DNA from: an uncultured Clostridium sp.
GTDB lineage: Bacteria; Bacillota; Clostridia; TANB77; CAG-508
Assembly (NCBI GenBank): GCA_946495655.1
Contig: CAMMDS010000004.1
Span: 1-64,000, forward strand
Length of the DNA stretch: 64,000 bases
Direction of reading: 5' to 3'
A model generated the notes under the pieces. That model did no database searches, was not told the origin of the DNA, and saw only the letters and a list, made by a program, of their open reading frames with translations. A program made the position numbers and the translations under genes. Positions 30,697 to 41,700 of the stretch are shown piece after piece (the stretch's first letter is position 1; every line of letters begins with the position of its first letter).

Positions 30697-31890
30697 TTAA
30701 GACCTTGTTGGTAATAGTAAGTTTTCTAGTGCATATCCAGCTTTTCTATTATGAGAAAGTAGTGGATGTACATAAAAGTCAAGTGTTGTACTTATTTGTG
30801 CATGACCTAGTCTTGCAGAAACAACAGCTATATCAACATTTTGTGCAACTAGTAAACTTGCATTTGTATGTCTTAATCCGTGAAAATTAATTACAGGTAA
30901 TCCTATTGTACCTACATATTTAACAAACCATTTGCTTATAGAAGAAGGATGCATAGGTTTGCCATCAGCTTGTACAAATAACCTATCAGAATTCGTCCAT
31001 AATTCGCCATATAGCGATTTTTGATCTTCATACCATAACTTATATTCCTCAAGCAAAGAAATGATAAATTCGGGTATTGCAATCTCTCTAATGGAGCTTT
31101 CTGTTTTAGGAACTTTTGTAAATACTCCCATATCTGATAGATACTGACTAGAACGGTTAATACTTATAATTCCATTTCTAAAATCAACATCTTGCCATTC
31201 TAATCCCATTAATTCACCTAAACGAACACCAGTAAAGATAGTAAGAATGATAGCAACTTTATATTTAGTATCTTCTACAGAAAGTTTTTCTAAATTTTCT
31301 AATAATATTTTAGTTTGCTCATCATCATAAGATCTTCTTTTAGGCTTTTTAGCTCTAGGTGGTTGAACACGTTCAGCAGGATTACTTACAATTAATTGCC
31401 AGTAAACAGCTCTATGAAGCATTGCTCTTAATAGTCTGTGATGTTCTAAAATGGTTTTACCAGATAAAGGCTTTTTAGTTTTTGTGCCATTGTTACCTTT
31501 TTTTCTAACTAATTGAGTATCTTTTTCAAGTAAGTCATAGAATTTCATAATGTCAGTTGGTCTGATTTTGTTTATATAAAAATGTCCAAAGTATGGTAGA
31601 ATTCTTGTTTCTAACATTCTACAATATCGTTTGTATGTAGTTGGAGCTAATTCTTTTGAACCATAATCTCTTTTCCATACATCAACAAATTCAGAAAATT
31701 TAAGAGATTTACCATCTATGACTAAACCATTTTGTACTTCAGTAACAAATTTTGCTAATTCAACTTCAGCTTCTTTTTTAGTTCCGTGAATAGTTTTTCT
31801 GTGTATCATTGGTTTTCCGTTTAAGTCAAATCCTTCTGATACTGTTAACCTGTAACTATTTTTTCCTCTTTTTTCTATACTCCCAGCCAT
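30697..31890 (-). CDS. int: Tyrosine recombinase/integrase
   Basis: N-terminal arm-binding domain, catalytic pattern TGVRLGELMGLEW...HGLRHTNASLLV...LGHAQISTTLDFYVH. Confidence 0.93.
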   Translation of the reverse strand: MAGSIEKRGKNSYRLTVSEGFDLNGKPMIHRKTIHGTKKEAEVELAKFVTEVQNGLVIDGKSLKFSEFVDVWKRDYGSKELAPTTYKRYCRMLETRILPYFGHFYINKIRPTDIMKFYDLLEKDTQLVRKKGNNGTKTKKPLSGKTILEHHRLLRAMLHRAVYWQLIVSNPAERVQPPRAKKPKRRSYDDEQTKILLENLEKLSVEDTKYKVAIILTIFTGVRLGELMGLEWQDVDFRNGIISINRSSQYLSDMGVFTKVPKTESSIREIAIPEFIISLLEEYKLWYEDQKSLYGELWTNSDRLFVQADGKPMHPSSISKWFVKYVGTIGLPVINFHGLRHTNASLLVAQNVDIAVVSARLGHAQISTTLDFYVHPLLSHNRKAGYALENLLLPTRS

Positions 31891-32171
31891 TACTTATTTC
31901 ACCTCCTTTCAAGTATAACTATGGAAGGGAGAGTATTTATGTGTATTATATAGTATTTTTTGATAAATTACCAGCTATTTTTGTTTATTTTTAGATACTT
32001 TCAAAGATTACAATAAAATTCATAAAAGAAAATATAAAAACATAAAAATACTGGATGAAATGTAATACGATTTGATTTACAAAATTTTACAATAGATGCA
32101 ATATTTTACTAAATCCTTGAGAAAAATGGAAAATTTTGATATAATTCATAAAAAATAAAGGAGAACTTAAA

Positions 32172-34772
32172 ATGGATATTTTTAAAAATGGAGTGAGATT
32201 TGTAAGATTTGATTGTCATTTACATACAAAATCAGATAAAGAATTTAAGTATGATGATGAAGAAAATAAATTTTTAGAAAGATATATAAATAAACTAAAA
32301 GAAAAAGAAATAAATGTGGGAATTATCACTAATCATAATAAATTTAATTATAATGAATTTAAAAATTTGAAGAAAAAAGCCATAAAAGATGAAATTTTCT
32401 TAATACCAGGGGTGGAATTATCAGTTAAAGAGGGAAGTAATGGATTACATGTTTTAATCGCTTTCTCAGAAGAGTGGATTAGTAATGGAAACGATAAAAT
32501 AAACGCTTTTTTAGATTCTGCTTTTATTAATGTAACAGAAAATAGAGAAAATGAAAATACAAGGTGTGATTATGATTTATTTCATTTAATAGAAGCGTTA
32601 AATAGAACTCAGAAAGATTATTTTATTATTTTTGCTCATGTGGATCAAAAATCAGGGATTTTTTATGAATGTGATGGAGGAATGATTTCTACATTATTTA
32701 ATAAAAACATTTTAAGAGAAAAGACCTATGGATTACAAAAATCATATAATAATGATAACTATCAGAATTTTGTAAATTGGACAAATATGAGGTTACCTAG
32801 AATAGAGGGCTCAGATCCAAAATGTATAGATGATATAGGAAAAGGAAATAAAAAAACATATATAAAAATAGGAGATTATTCATTTAATACAATAAAAAAT
32901 GCATTGACAGATTTTGAAAACAGAGTTTCTGATAAAGCTGAAAATACTGAAAAACATGGATACATTGAATCGCTTAATATTGAAGGAGGAAAATTTAATG
33001 AGAAAAAGTTTTACTTTTCAAAAGAATTAAATAATATAATAGGTATACGAGGAAGTGGAAAATCAGCTGTATTAGAAATTACTAGAGACATTTTAGGATT
33101 AAAATCAGATATAGATAAAAATTACAAAGATAATTTGGTTAAATATTATGTGGATTCTGGATGTAAGGCAACTTTAAATATTGTAGATAGATATAATAGA
33201 AAATATAAAATTATTAAATATTTTTCTGATAATAAAACATATATTGAGAACGATAATGGAGATATTGAAAATATATCAGTAGATGCTTTAATAAAAAACC
33301 CGTTATATTTTGGACAAAAAGATTTATCCATGAGAACGGATAATTTTGAAATGAAGTTACTAGAAAAATTAGTAGGTTATAAGGATGTACTTTATACAGA
33401 AGATTTTAATAATATAAATAATCAAATAAAAGAAGATTTCGCTATATTAATTAATCTGTTGGAAATTCCTGATAAAATAGCAGAACAAACAATAGAAAAA
33501 AATAATATCAATACTCAATTAAAAGTATTTAAGGAAAAGGGAATAAATGAAAAATTAGGAAAGATTCAAAATTTTAATGAAGATACATTAGAGATAGAGA
33601 ATACTATTCAAAAGTTAAATACGTTAATTAATGATATGAATAATTCAACAGAGATAACTGTAAATGATATAGAAGAGTTAAAAAAATATGAATCAAAATA
33701 TAATTCAGAGATTTTTGAAGAAATTAATAATGCTATAAATAGAATAATTATGCAGATGCAATCATTTGAAAAAATTAAAGAAAATATAAACAAGGAGATT
33801 ACTTTATTAAAACAAATACAGGGAAAATTCATAAACAAAAAGGATGGATTTATTGATGAATTTGAAAAAATAAAAAGAGAAATTAATCAAGACTTGAATC
33901 CAGATACATATTTAAAATTAAACCAAGATAAGGTAAAGCTAGAAACATCAATTAAAAATTATAAAGATAAATTAGAAAATATAAATACGACAAAAGCAAG
34001 ATTAACTAATAATTTGAAAAAAAGAAGAGAACTTATAATGAGAGTTAATTCAATTTATAAAGAAAGAATACAAAAAATAAATGAAAGCCAAGATAATATA
34101 AAAATTACATTTGTTGCTAATGGAAATAAAGAGAAGTTTATTGATGATATGAAGAATCTAGTAAAAGGCAGTGGAATAAGAGGAGATGTTATAAGTAAAT
34201 TAAACAATTTTTCAGATTATATAGGCATTATGGAGGATATTTATTTAAATGATTCTAAAATTTTAAAAACATTAATTAAAGATTCAGATATAGAAAAAAT
34301 AAATAGTATAATGAAAGGAAAATTAGATATAGTCTGTGAATATGTGTCAGAGAATTATGTTGAAATAAAATATCACGATAAACCATTAAAAAACCATTCT
34401 CTAGGACAAAGAGCCTCTGCTATTATTTTGTTCATTATTGAACAAAAAGAAAACGATTTAATAATTATAGATCAGCCTGAAGATGATTTAGATAATCAAG
34501 TGATTTATAAGGAATTAATAACTACAATAAGAAAAAGGAAAAAAGACATACAATTTATTTCCTCAACTCATAATGCAAATATTCCAGTATTAGGAGATGC
34601 CGAACAAATAATTTGTCTGAAAGATGATGGAAGCAATATTAATATAAATAATAATAGCATAGATAATAGTAGTATTCAAAATGATATAGTACAGATAATG
34701 GAAGGTGGTCCAGAAGCTTTTAAAAGAAGACAACAAATTTATAAAGAATGGAAAATAAATAGTAGCATATAA
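32172..34772 (+). CDS. PHP-domain + AAA/SMC-like ATPase (TrlF/Ppl-like)
   Basis: PHP motifs FDCHLHTKSD, GVELSV, FAHVDQ; Walker A GIRGSGKSA; signature LGQRASAIIL; Walker B DLIIIDQPEDDLDN. Confidence 0.82.
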   Translation: MDIFKNGVRFVRFDCHLHTKSDKEFKYDDEENKFLERYINKLKEKEINVGIITNHNKFNYNEFKNLKKKAIKDEIFLIPGVELSVKEGSNGLHVLIAFSEEWISNGNDKINAFLDSAFINVTENRENENTRCDYDLFHLIEALNRTQKDYFIIFAHVDQKSGIFYECDGGMISTLFNKNILREKTYGLQKSYNNDNYQNFVNWTNMRLPRIEGSDPKCIDDIGKGNKKTYIKIGDYSFNTIKNALTDFENRVSDKAENTEKHGYIESLNIEGGKFNEKKFYFSKELNNIIGIRGSGKSAVLEITRDILGLKSDIDKNYKDNLVKYYVDSGCKATLNIVDRYNRKYKIIKYFSDNKTYIENDNGDIENISVDALIKNPLYFGQKDLSMRTDNFEMKLLEKLVGYKDVLYTEDFNNINNQIKEDFAILINLLEIPDKIAEQTIEKNNINTQLKVFKEKGINEKLGKIQNFNEDTLEIENTIQKLNTLINDMNNSTEITVNDIEELKKYESKYNSEIFEEINNAINRIIMQMQSFEKIKENINKEITLLKQIQGKFINKKDGFIDEFEKIKREINQDLNPDTYLKLNQDKVKLETSIKNYKDKLENINTTKARLTNNLKKRRELIMRVNSIYKERIQKINESQDNIKITFVANGNKEKFIDDMKNLVKGSGIRGDVISKLNNFSDYIGIMEDIYLNDSKILKTLIKDSDIEKINSIMKGKLDIVCEYVSENYVEIKYHDKPLKNHSLGQRASAIILFIIEQKENDLIIIDQPEDDLDNQVIYKELITTIRKRKKDIQFISSTHNANIPVLGDAEQIICLKDDGSNININNNSIDNSSIQNDIVQIMEGGPEAFKRRQQIYKEWKINSSI

Positions 34773-34788
34773 ATGTTACTATTTATTT
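34755..34788. terminator. Bidirectional terminator between convergent genes
   Basis: AAATAGTAGCATATAAATGTTACTATTTATTTTTTT. Confidence 0.55.
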
Positions 34789-35864
34789 TTTTCCATCCAT
34801 TCAAGCAATTCATCTTCTGAAATTATATTACTATTAAATTCTTTAATTTTTTCTTTAGCAAGTTTCTTCCAATTATTAAAAGCTATTTTAACTTGTTCAT
34901 CATTAGATCTTTTAACTTGCATTAATCTTCTTTGATAATTATTTCTATAAAATTTAATTCCTTCTATAGTATTTCTTTTTTTAGAATAAGAATTGTTAGC
35001 ACCAATCTTTTTACAAGTTACTTCATCTTTACAATATACAATATCACAATATTTTTCGTTATTTTTAAGTGGAATAAAATATTTACCACAGTTTTTACAA
35101 CTTTTAATTTTTATATTCTTATTAGTGGCTATTTCAAATAAGAAAATATACAATATATTAGATAAGTATAAAGTGTGAAAAACAGGACTATTACCTAAAC
35201 TTATTATTCCATTTTCTAGATGTTCTCTAACAATTTTAGGTGTTATAGATTGTGAAGCTATATGGTATATATCATGTGCAAATTGCTGGTAATAATATAC
35301 TTCTATGTTTGTAGAATATTTAAATAAATTATTAAATATAGAATAAGCAAGATATTTTTCTAAAGGACTATAATTTTTATCTACTAAATTATTATTTAAA
35401 TTAAACATATAGTCCACACATTGTCTTATTAAATACTGTAATTTTTTTAACTTAGGTTTAACTCTATTAAAAATAGGTTGATAAGTTTTTATAAATTCAT
35501 TGTCTGTTTTATAAAATTTTAATAAAGGAATAGATTTATCAAATTCACTTAAAATAGTAAATCCATAAAAACAGAAAAATGTACGATAAGAGCTTTCAAA
35601 AGATGCAAAATTTGCATTAAGGAATTTTATTAAAAAAGTACCATAACTTTCTTCAAAAGGCTCTAACAATGTGGATGAAGAAAAATAAATTTCTTTATCA
35701 TTATTAGCATTATCCAAAAGTATATTTGGGAATCTATTATTTTTATCATGATTAAAAGTAGTTTTATACAAAGAAATAGAAGTTGTATAAAACTCTTTTC
35801 TTTTTTCTCTATTAAACCAAAAGTTAAAACAATTTTTTACTGGAATATTATCTTCTCTTAACAT
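34779..35864 (-). CDS. Hypothetical protein with C-terminal zinc-binding cluster (DUF6076-like, tentative)
   Basis: KSCKNCGKYFIPLKNNEKYCDIVYCKDEVTCKK treble-clef-like Cys cluster. Confidence 0.5.
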   Translation of the reverse strand: MLREDNIPVKNCFNFWFNREKRKEFYTTSISLYKTTFNHDKNNRFPNILLDNANNDKEIYFSSSTLLEPFEESYGTFLIKFLNANFASFESSYRTFFCFYGFTILSEFDKSIPLLKFYKTDNEFIKTYQPIFNRVKPKLKKLQYLIRQCVDYMFNLNNNLVDKNYSPLEKYLAYSIFNNLFKYSTNIEVYYYQQFAHDIYHIASQSITPKIVREHLENGIISLGNSPVFHTLYLSNILYIFLFEIATNKNIKIKSCKNCGKYFIPLKNNEKYCDIVYCKDEVTCKKIGANNSYSKKRNTIEGIKFYRNNYQRRLMQVKRSNDEQVKIAFNNWKKLAKEKIKEFNSNIISEDELLEWMEKNK

Positions 35865-36134
35865 ATAAACACCTCAAAATATAAATTGCAATGTGTTTTA
35901 TTAAATAAAATTGCTAACAAAGTACCTTAATTATACAAAAAAATAGTGAAAAATGCAATAAAAATTACAAATAAAAAATCATATAACCATTGAAAAAACT
36001 GAAAAAGAAGAAAATACAATAAAAAATTTAAAAAAATTTTAAAAATAGCACAAGATTTTATGGTTGTACTGAGCTTTATAGTAGAAGGGAGGGAGAGAAT
36101 GAAATTTTAAACGATAAAGAAAGGAGGCAGTATT

Positions 36135-36332
36135 ATGATAAATAACCAAATTCAAAGAACAACACTAACGATGAAAGAAGCATCAGAATATTTAGGTATT
36201 TCATATTGGTTAATTAATCAACTGGTAAGGAAAAAACAAATTCCGTATTGTAAAGTTGGTGGAAAATATTTATTTAGAGTACAAGCACTAGATGAATATT
36301 TAAGAAATATGGAATTACAATCTATGCTTTAA
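36135..36332 (+). CDS. xis: Excisionase/MerR-type small HTH protein
   Basis: LTMKEASEYLGISYWLINQLVRKKQIPYCKVGGKYLFRVQALDEYL. Confidence 0.8.
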   Translation: MINNQIQRTTLTMKEASEYLGISYWLINQLVRKKQIPYCKVGGKYLFRVQALDEYLRNMELQSML

Positions 36333-36360
36333 ATTTTGAAGAAAGAGAGGAAAGGAGGCA

Positions 36361-36885
36361 ATGTATAAGATACAATGGTTAAAAATTGATGTAAATTTAT
36401 TTGCAAATAGGAAAATTCAAATATTACTGAAAGAGCCTGATGGAGATACATATATTAGAGTATGGCTTCAATTATTAATTTTAGCTATGGAATGTAATAA
36501 AGAAGGAAAATTATTAATAAGTGATAATAAACCAATGACAATCGAATATTTTTCAAAGATTATGGGAAAGTCTTATGAAAAAATGAAGAAAATTATTGGT
36601 AAATTTTTAGAATTAGAAATGATTATTCTAGAAAACGAAGTATATAAAATAAAAAACTGGAATGAATATCAAAGTATTGAAACTTATGAAAAATACAAGG
36701 AACAAGCTAGATTAAGACAACAAAAATATCGTGAAAAAAAGAAAAGTGAAAATGAAAAAAATGACGTTACAGTAACGTTACGTAACGGAGAAGAAGAGAA
36801 TAAAGAAAAGAATAAAGAAAAGAAGAGAAAAGAAATAAGAAAGGAAGAAGAAAACACAAATGGATTTAGAAAATATGAAATGTAA
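36361..36885 (+). CDS. Phage-type replisome organizer, N-terminal winged-helix
   Basis: IQWLKIDVNLFANRKIQILLKEPDGDTYIRVWLQLLILAMECNKEGKLLIS followed by a charged Lys/Glu tail; followed by a DnaC-like gene. Confidence 0.75.
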   Translation: MYKIQWLKIDVNLFANRKIQILLKEPDGDTYIRVWLQLLILAMECNKEGKLLISDNKPMTIEYFSKIMGKSYEKMKKIIGKFLELEMIILENEVYKIKNWNEYQSIETYEKYKEQARLRQQKYREKKKSENEKNDVTVTLRNGEEENKEKNKEKKRKEIRKEEENTNGFRKYEM

Positions 36886-37696
36886 TTCTAAAGACAAGAT
36901 TTTCCACAATAAATGCAAATTCTGTGGAAAAAATTTAAAGCCAATAGGTCTAGATTATTTATATGCAAATATTCCATTAAGTTCAATAAAGTATGAAAGA
37001 TGCGATTGTAAACAATCAAAAGCTTATTGGAATGAAATAGATTTAAAAGAAGAAATACAAAAGAAAAGAAAACGTTTTGAACAAATGATTAGGCAATTTT
37101 ATATAAAAAATTATAGTAGTAAACAAATAAAAGATTATCAATTTAAAAACTTTATAATAACAGAAATTAATAAGAAAGAAATAGAAATTGCAAAAGATTT
37201 TACAGAAAAATGTATAAATAAAAATCAAAAAAATGGACTTATTATTACTGGAAAATCTGGAGTTGGAAAAACACATTTAGCAACAGCTATTTTAAATAAA
37301 CTAACTGAAAAAGATATGCTAGTTTTAATGGGAAGACTAATTTTATTGCTGGATGTAATTAAAGATACTTTTAAAGATTTTTCAAGTAAAGAAAAAGACA
37401 TAATAGAATTATATTCTAAAGTTGATATGCTTATAATTGATGATTTAGGAACAGAAAGAATTAGTAACTGGGCGTTAGAAAAACTATATACAATTATAGA
37501 AAATAGAAATGAAAATAAATTGCCAATTATAGTAACAACTAGATTTAATAAAGAGAGTTTATTAGATAGATTTTATCAAAGTGAAGATGAAGAATTAGCA
37601 GAAGCTGTTATTGAAAAATTATATCAATTTTGCTATGGAATTGAACTAAAAAAATATGATGAATATGAAAAAGAAAAAGTTAGTATAAGCGACTAA
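36860..37696 (+). CDS. DnaC/IstB-like helicase loader ATPase
   Basis: N-terminal Cys pairs CKFCG...CDCKQ; Walker A ITGKSGVGKTHLATAI; Walker B MLIIDDLGTERISNW. Confidence 0.85.
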   Translation: MDLENMKCNSKDKIFHNKCKFCGKNLKPIGLDYLYANIPLSSIKYERCDCKQSKAYWNEIDLKEEIQKKRKRFEQMIRQFYIKNYSSKQIKDYQFKNFIITEINKKEIEIAKDFTEKCINKNQKNGLIITGKSGVGKTHLATAILNKLTEKDMLVLMGRLILLLDVIKDTFKDFSSKEKDIIELYSKVDMLIIDDLGTERISNWALEKLYTIIENRNENKLPIIVTTRFNKESLLDRFYQSEDEELAEAVIEKLYQFCYGIELKKYDEYEKEKVSISD

Positions 37697-37867
37697 ACAA
37701 AATACTAACTTAATCCAAAAACTAATATAATTATAAAATATTTATACATAAAAGTAAAGCAAAAAAGTTCAAGTTTTTGGTTTAAAATTTGAACTTTTTT
37801 GAAAATATTTAAAATAAAAATAATAGATTTTTTATAAAAAATTATCACTCGGAGAGCCAAAAGGGTA

Positions 37868-38003
37868 TTAGGGCATTTTGCCCTAAACAGCAAAAAGGGT
37901 GTCAATACACCTAGCTGGCGAATATTAGGTACTAAAAAATACTACCCAATATTCGTGCAAAATAAATTTTGCTAATTATTAATGCTTCGTAAGCTAGCAT
38001 TAA
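37868..38003. other. Cluster of closely spaced palindromes (candidate oriT/ori or structured RNA)
   Basis: TTAGGGCA-TTT-TGCCCTAA; GGTGT-CAAT-ACACC; CGAATATT...AATATTCG; GCAAAA-TAAA-TTTTGC; TAATGCT...AGCATTA within ~140 bp. Confidence 0.6.
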
Positions 38004-38032
38004 TAAATTTTTATAGTAAGGAAGTGATGAAA

Positions 38033-38656
38033 ATGTGGAGAGATTCAGAGCAAGCTTTAGATAATATTTTTTTATCATATGATAAAATTTTAAAAAGATT
38101 ACAATTATTAGGAATAACAACTAAACATGGTAAAGAAGTAAAGCATGTAGATTTAAGAAAAGCTGTAGATGTTATGTTGGAAAAACATCCAACTTGCAGA
38201 TGGAGAAGTGAAAAAATAAGAAGTAGAAAATATTTAATTCTAATAGAGGGATATGAATGGATAAAACGAGTGTATTTTGAAAAAGAAAAATCTTTAATAG
38301 ATGCTGATATAAATTTTTTTGAAACCAGAATTAAATTGTACGAAGATCTTTTGAAAGTAGAACATAATGAAAATTGGTGGAATGAAGATATGGATATAAA
38401 ACAATTAGAAAAATATTTTAATAGAGCAAAATCTAGTATAAGAAAAGCAATTAAGAAGATGTGCGATAATGGCTTTAGTAGTTATAAATATTTAAATAAT
38501 AATAAAGTTGTTATTTCAAGTAGAGGAGTTGAATGGATTTGTAAAAATGTGTTTAAGCAAAAGTATTTAGAGTTATTGGAAAAATATAAAATGGAGTTAA
38601 CAGAGATATATATTGAAAAAGGATATATTTATGATGAATTTTTTGGAAAAAATTAA
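38033..38656 (+). CDS. Hypothetical protein of the integrated element
   Basis: Open frame with RBS upstream of MWRDSEQALDN; no recognised domain. Confidence 0.6.
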   Translation: MWRDSEQALDNIFLSYDKILKRLQLLGITTKHGKEVKHVDLRKAVDVMLEKHPTCRWRSEKIRSRKYLILIEGYEWIKRVYFEKEKSLIDADINFFETRIKLYEDLLKVEHNENWWNEDMDIKQLEKYFNRAKSSIRKAIKKMCDNGFSSYKYLNNNKVVISSRGVEWICKNVFKQKYLELLEKYKMELTEIYIEKGYIYDEFFGKN

Positions 38657-38749
38657 TCTTATAATAATAAATATAAGCTAATATATTGAGAAAAATGTAG
38701 TTTTATGATATAAAATGTAATAGATAATTATAAATGTGGGGGATTTATA

Positions 38750-41700
38750 ATGAGTAATAATGATTTAACATTTTTTACAAATGAACCTGAAAGAAATTTG
38801 TATGAAAGATTTAACAAGATACTTAACCGAAATACACAATTTTTTGATGTTCTTGTAGGATATTTTAGAGCAAGTGGTTTTTATCTAATGCAGAATGCAT
38901 TAGATAAAGTTGAAAAAACAAGAATATTAATAGGAATTAATACAGATAAACAAATTGTGGATATGTTTGAATCAACGCAAGATGAAATTAAGCAATTAAG
39001 TTTATCTAATAAAGAGTCTATTTCAGAATATAAAAAAGAATTAGAAAAAGAGTTTGAAAAATCAGACGATACGGAAGAAGTTGAAAATGGAGTCAATAAA
39101 TTTGTATCTTTATTAAAAGATGGAAAATTAGAAATAAGAATATATACAAAACAACCTATACATGCCAAAATATATATTATGAGGGACTTTAAGGATAGTC
39201 CTGATTTGGGTAGGGTAATAACTGGTTCTAGTAACTTTTCACAAGCCGGACTTGTTAATAATTTGGAATTTAATGTAGAATTGAAAAATTCGGCGGATGT
39301 TCAATTTGCATTAGAAAAATTTGAAGAATTATGGAAAGAATCGGTTGAAATTAATCAAGAATGTGTTGATACAATAGAAAATAAAACCTGGATAAAATCA
39401 GATATTACGCCATATGAATTATATGTAAAATTTTTGTATGAATATTTCAAAGAAGAGATAAATGATGATTTAATAGATAGTACAAAGAACTCATCAAAAT
39501 TTTATCCAGATGGATTTGTCCCATTACAGTATCAAAGAGATGCAGTAATTCAAGCAAAAAGAATATTGGAAAAGCATAATGGAGTTTTTATTTCTGACGT
39601 TGTAGGCTTGGGAAAAACATATATGTGTGCAATGTTAGCACAAGAATTAGATGGAAGATCTTTATTTTTATGTCCGCCAGTATTAATAGATTATTGGGAT
39701 AGAGTTTTGAGCGATTTCGGAGTTAGAGGCTATAAAGTAGAATCAGAAGGAAAATTGGATAAAATAATTGAAGAAGGTACAGAACAATACAGATATGTTT
39801 TTGTGGATGAATCACATAGATTTAGAAATGCTGAAACAGAACAATATAGGCAACTACATGAAATTTGTGTAGGAAAAAGAGTTATACTTATTTCTGCTAC
39901 ACCTCAAAACAATTATACTACAGATATAGCTAATCAATTGTATTTATTTCAATCAAAAAATAGATCTACAATTGTAAATGCAAGAAACCTAGAGTTATTT
40001 TTTGATACTTTAAGAAAAAAGGTAAGATCTTGTGAAAAAGATAGTGATGAGTATAAAAAAGCTGTTAGAGATGCTTCGGAAGAAATAAGAGATAAAATTT
40101 TAAGAGAGGTAATGATTAGAAGGACAAGAACAGAAATTAAAAAAAATTATGCAGATGATTTAAAGAAACAAGGATTAGAATTCCCAAAAGTTTCAGATCC
40201 TATTAAATTAATTTATGAATTTAGCGAAAATACAGAAGATGTCTTTGAAAAAACCATACAAAAAATAGCAGAGTTAAATTATTCAAGATATAAACCATTG
40301 ACTTATGTTAAAGAACATAAATTAAAATCCAGTGAAAGATCTTTGTTAGTTGGTCAAGCTAATATGGGCGGATTTATGAAAGGAATTTTGGTAAAAAGAT
40401 TAGAAAGTAGTAAGTATGCATTTGAAATGACGCTAGGTAGATTTATAGATTCTTATAATGAGTTTATCAGAATGTATAAAGAAAAAGGTATAGTATGGAT
40501 TAGTAAGAAGTTAAATATTATAGAATTGTTAGATAACGAAGATTTTGAAAAGTTGGATAGAGCTTTGAAAAATGAAGATGTTTTTAAATTTAAAGCAGAG
40601 GATTTTAATAGTAACTTTATTATAGATTTAGAAAAAGATTTAAAAATTCTTCAAAGCTTAAAAGACATATGGAATACAGTTCAAACAGATGATAAATTAG
40701 AATATTTTATAAAAGAATTAAAAAACAATAAGAATTTGAAAAACAACAAATTAATTATATTTACTGAGTCAAAAGAAACAGCTGAATACTTAACTGATAA
40801 TATTCAAAGAAGATTAAATGAAAAAGTATTAATGTTTAATGGAACTATGCCTGACAGTATTAGAAATTCTATAAGGGCAAATTTTGATCCTAATTATAAT
40901 AAAGATAGACAAAGAAATGAATATAGAATATTAATTACAACTGATGTACTTGCTGAAGGAATGAACTTACATAGAAGCAATGTAATAATAAATTATGATT
41001 TACCTTGGAATCCTACCAAGATAATGCAAAGAGTAGGGAGAATTAACAGAGTTGGAACCAAGCATAGTGAAATTTTTGTATATAATTTTTTCCCAACAAG
41101 TAAATCAAATGAGCAAATGTCTTTGGAAGAAAATATAATTAATAAAATGCAGATGTTTCATGATATTTTAGGAGAAGATTCTAAATTCTTAACGGAAGAT
41201 GAAGAAGTATCTACACACGAATTATTTAAAAGAATGACTACTATAAATGAAGAAGATGATGGAGAAGTTGATTCAGAACTTTCTTACCTTAAAATCATTC
41301 GTGATATAAGGGATAAGGATAGAGAATTATTTGATAAAATAAAAAATTATCCCAAAAAAATAAAAATAGGTAGAAAAAAAGAAAATATAAACGGTTTAAT
41401 TACTTTTTTCAGAAAAGGATATTTAAAAAAATTTTATATTGCTAACTCTGATGAGACTAAGGAAATTACGTTTGAACAGGCTATTAAATATATTAAAGCA
41501 ATTAAATCTGAACAAAGTAAAAAAGTAAAGGGTGATTATTATAATTTATTACGATTAAATAAAGCAGCTTTTGAAGAGGCAGAAAAAGAGGAAAATAGTA
41601 GTGAAGTAATTTCTGTAAATAAAAAAGGTACTAGTAATGCAAAAAATATTATAAAAGTATTAAAAGAATGTTTAAAAATGGATTACAAATTTACAGATAT

